This document shows positions 62,583-64,000 of a stretch of 64,000 bases of DNA, piece by piece. The position numbers and the translations under genes were made by a program. Numbering within the stretch: the stretch's first letter is position 1; the number at the start of each line of letters is the position of its first letter. The notes under the pieces were generated by a model. It was not told the origin of the DNA, did no database searches, and saw only the letters and a list, made by a program, of their open reading frames with translations. The stretch lies in the NCBI GenBank assembly GCA_037130365.1, contig JBAXTE010000010.1, positions 1-64,000 on the forward strand, given 5' to 3'. The stretch comes from JBAXTE01 sp037130365. GTDB taxonomy: Bacteria > Bacteroidota > Bacteroidia > Bacteroidales > WCHB1-69.

Positions 62583-63287
62583 TTAAGGAAAAACTAAAGA
62601 CAAGTTATCTATAAACAATTTCGATCCGGGATGACCTCTAAAATTAACTCCATCAATACTTGACACAAAAAGAATAGTAAGGGAATCGGGTATCAAAACT
62701 GTATTTTTGTAATCAAAGATGAGCGAAAACGATTGATATGTTGAGATAATTTGAGAAGATGAAATATGTGCTTCAGCAATCGTATCACGACGATTTAACC
62801 CCGAATTATAACGAGATAACCGTGCATACAAAACACAGGTGTCACTATCAATGGGCAAATATTTATAAAAACCATTAATTGAAGATGGCTTGCGAATAAA
62901 TGGTTTTCCTTGAATCACAAATGGTTCTTGAGGGATAAATGTACCCATAACCAACAAACCGGGAATCACAACTGAACCCCATTGCATAGTTTCCAAACAA
63001 GCTGCAAAATTTCCATTTTGAGTGTCTGTAGTTTTTGACACAGTAACAGGACAAGCTAATCTTGATAAATAATTGAGTGAAGTCCAATAACTTCCTGAAG
63101 GTTCTTCATAAACAAGAGTATTAGAAGTTATAATAGACCACCTATCAAAACTAAAGTTGAAATCATTAGAATCAATTTGTGTTGGCAATGTTTCTTCAAT
63201 TGGTTGATCTTGTTCTTTTTTACAAGAACTAATAAAAAAAACAAGTAAGGCAGTCATTAAAAATGTATTTTTAAGATTATTGTTCAT
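62583..63287 (-). CDS. Lipoprotein with PCMD-like (putative carbohydrate metabolism) domain
   Basis: About 234 aa from the ATG at 63287 (TTG three codons upstream). Signal MNNNLKNTFLMTALLVFFISSC with lipobox FISSC. The mature part resembles the PCMD domain: FDRWSIITSN at the front, PFIRKPSSINGFYKYLPIDSDTCVLYARLS in the core, and DSLTILFVSSIDGVNFRGHPGSKLFIDNLSLVF at the end. Such proteins are usually surface lipoproteins of glycan-use loci, but the function is unproven. It is followed by a beta-barrel gene in the same direction. Confidence 0.75.
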   Translation of the reverse strand: MNNNLKNTFLMTALLVFFISSCKKEQDQPIEETLPTQIDSNDFNFSFDRWSIITSNTLVYEEPSGSYWTSLNYLSRLACPVTVSKTTDTQNGNFAACLETMQWGSVVIPGLLVMGTFIPQEPFVIQGKPFIRKPSSINGFYKYLPIDSDTCVLYARLSRYNSGLNRRDTIAEAHISSSQIISTYQSFSLIFDYKNTVLIPDSLTILFVSSIDGVNFRGHPGSKLFIDNLSLVFP

Positions 63288-63428
63288 TTTCACCAATATT
63301 AATTAATACTCTCATAAATAAACCCCTAAATTAATGAATTATAGTAATGTTTATACAATCAAACACCTATATTTGTTCACAATTCAGAAATAATCCAACG
63401 TTTTCTTTAATATTCAACAGAATTAAAA

Positions 63429-63436
63429 TAACTTTG
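63429..63436 (+). promoter_or_regulatory. TAACTTTG promoter -7 box
   Basis: An exact TAnnTTTG match 16 bp upstream of the DPP IV gene ATG at 63453. Confidence 0.6.
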
Positions 63437-63452
63437 CAGAAAAACAGATTCA

Positions 63453-64000
63453 ATGAATAGAATTAACAGTTATAGAATTATCCAAACAATTATTTTTCTT
63501 TGGATTTGCTCTACGAGTATTGCACAGAATGCTAAACTAATTACCGTAGAAGATATTTGGCAGAAGTATTTATTTTATCCCGATGCTCCAGATGATATTA
63601 CCCCAATGAAAGATGGTAAATATTTTTCGATGTTAGAGGACAAAATTCTAATCAATAAATTTGAATATAAAAGTGGGAACAAGATTGAAACCATTTTAAA
63701 TACGGAAGACATTGTTAACCCAATAACTAGCAAACCTTTAGGTGCTATAAATGAATTTAGTTTTAGCCAAGACGAAAAAAAGATACTATTATCCACAGAG
63801 AGTAAAAACATTTACCGTCGATCAAAGGAAGCCTGGTTTTGGGTGTATAATAGACAAACAAAAAAAACAGAATTACTTTTTGATAAAGGGAAGCAACGCC
63901 TAGCTGATTTCTCTCCTGACGGAACAATGGTTGCTTTTGTTTATCTCAATAATTTATACATTAAAAATTTAAACACCAATAAAGTCATACAAATCACAAC
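63453..64000 (+). CDS. Dipeptidyl peptidase IV (S9 family), N-terminal part
   Basis: A frame open to the window edge (182 codons so far) with signal peptide MNRINSYRIIQTIIFLWICSTSIAQ. The N-terminal beta-propeller of DPP IV is recognisable: VEDIWQKYLFYPD, INEFSFSQDEKKILLSTE, NIYRRSKEAWFWVYNRQTKKTELLFDKG and QRLADFSPDGTMVAFVYLNNLYIKN. The catalytic alpha/beta hydrolase domain with its Ser-Asp-His triad should lie beyond the window. It removes Xaa-Pro dipeptides in the periplasm. Confidence 0.88.
   Translation, partial: MNRINSYRIIQTIIFLWICSTSIAQNAKLITVEDIWQKYLFYPDAPDDITPMKDGKYFSMLEDKILINKFEYKSGNKIETILNTEDIVNPITSKPLGAINEFSFSQDEKKILLSTESKNIYRRSKEAWFWVYNRQTKKTELLFDKGKQRLADFSPDGTMVAFVYLNNLYIKNLNTNKVIQIT

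Overview
The window looks like chromosome of a Bacteroidota bacterium. It is AT-rich. Many genes are preceded by the Bacteroidota -7 promoter box TAnnTTTG, and Shine-Dalgarno sequences are mostly absent. Several proteins end in type IX secretion (T9SS) sorting domains of type A or of the gliding-associated type B (CHU_C) kind. TonB-dependent receptors, a DUF4249 lipoprotein, SprB repeats and a SpoT/Rel-type RSH protein fit the same phylum. I cannot name the genus. No rRNA, CRISPR array, prophage or transposase gene is visible.

Layout. 1-300: tandem and direct repeats around a double-hairpin element. 302-3195: tight cluster dtd, mazG-like, AI-2E family membrane protein, radical SAM/SPASM protein. 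3503-10767: large T9SS beta-helix protein and a type B sorted protein, followed by a partial duplication of both. 11168-13599: a lipoprotein and nspC. 13728-16936: thrS-infC-rpmI-rplT. 17090-22876: apparent operon of M6 metalloprotease, TonB receptor and DUF4249 lipoprotein. 23007-26493: DUF58, radC, wecB, 5-formyl-THF cyclo-ligase. 26532-34052 (minus): carboxynorspermidine synthase-like gene, secreted adhesin-like protein, lipoprotein, aroK, DUF1573 protein, mpl. 34413-35744: MBL hydrolase and thioesterase. 35837-48762: small lipoprotein, M23/LysM peptidase, exported deformylase-like lipoprotein, rdgB, PepSY-like repeat protein, purA, fur-like, RSH gene, SprB/PKD type B protein and its partner. 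49142-60638: OsmC, Cys/Met PLP enzyme, two tandem patatin-barrel proteins, DUF349 protein, TonB receptor. 60872-64000: ICMT-like methyltransferase, tRNA-Val with a disrupted copy beside it, outer-membrane barrel, PCMD-like lipoprotein, start of a dipeptidyl peptidase IV gene.

Most striking is a small non-coding element, 85-118 bp, made of two adjacent hairpins and bounded by TCCCG and CGGGA (TGCCG in one copy). Four copies are present (59-146, 10809-10893, 34254-34338, 61519-61636). Three can be compared with an empty site inside this same window: a second direct repeat, a tandem-repeat unit and an intact tRNA-Val. All three comparisons give the same boundaries with no target-site duplication. 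The stems differ between copies but stay paired. This looks like a non-autonomous, structure-dependent mobile element. A second, differently sequenced double-hairpin element lies at 27874-28001.

Functionally the window mixes housekeeping genes (translation, purine synthesis, stringent response, muropeptide recycling, shikimate pathway) with a large surface programme (T9SS cargo, TonB uptake, outer-membrane patatins). Two of its genes, nspC and the carboxynorspermidine synthase-like gene, would together make spermidine or norspermidine by the carboxy-intermediate route.
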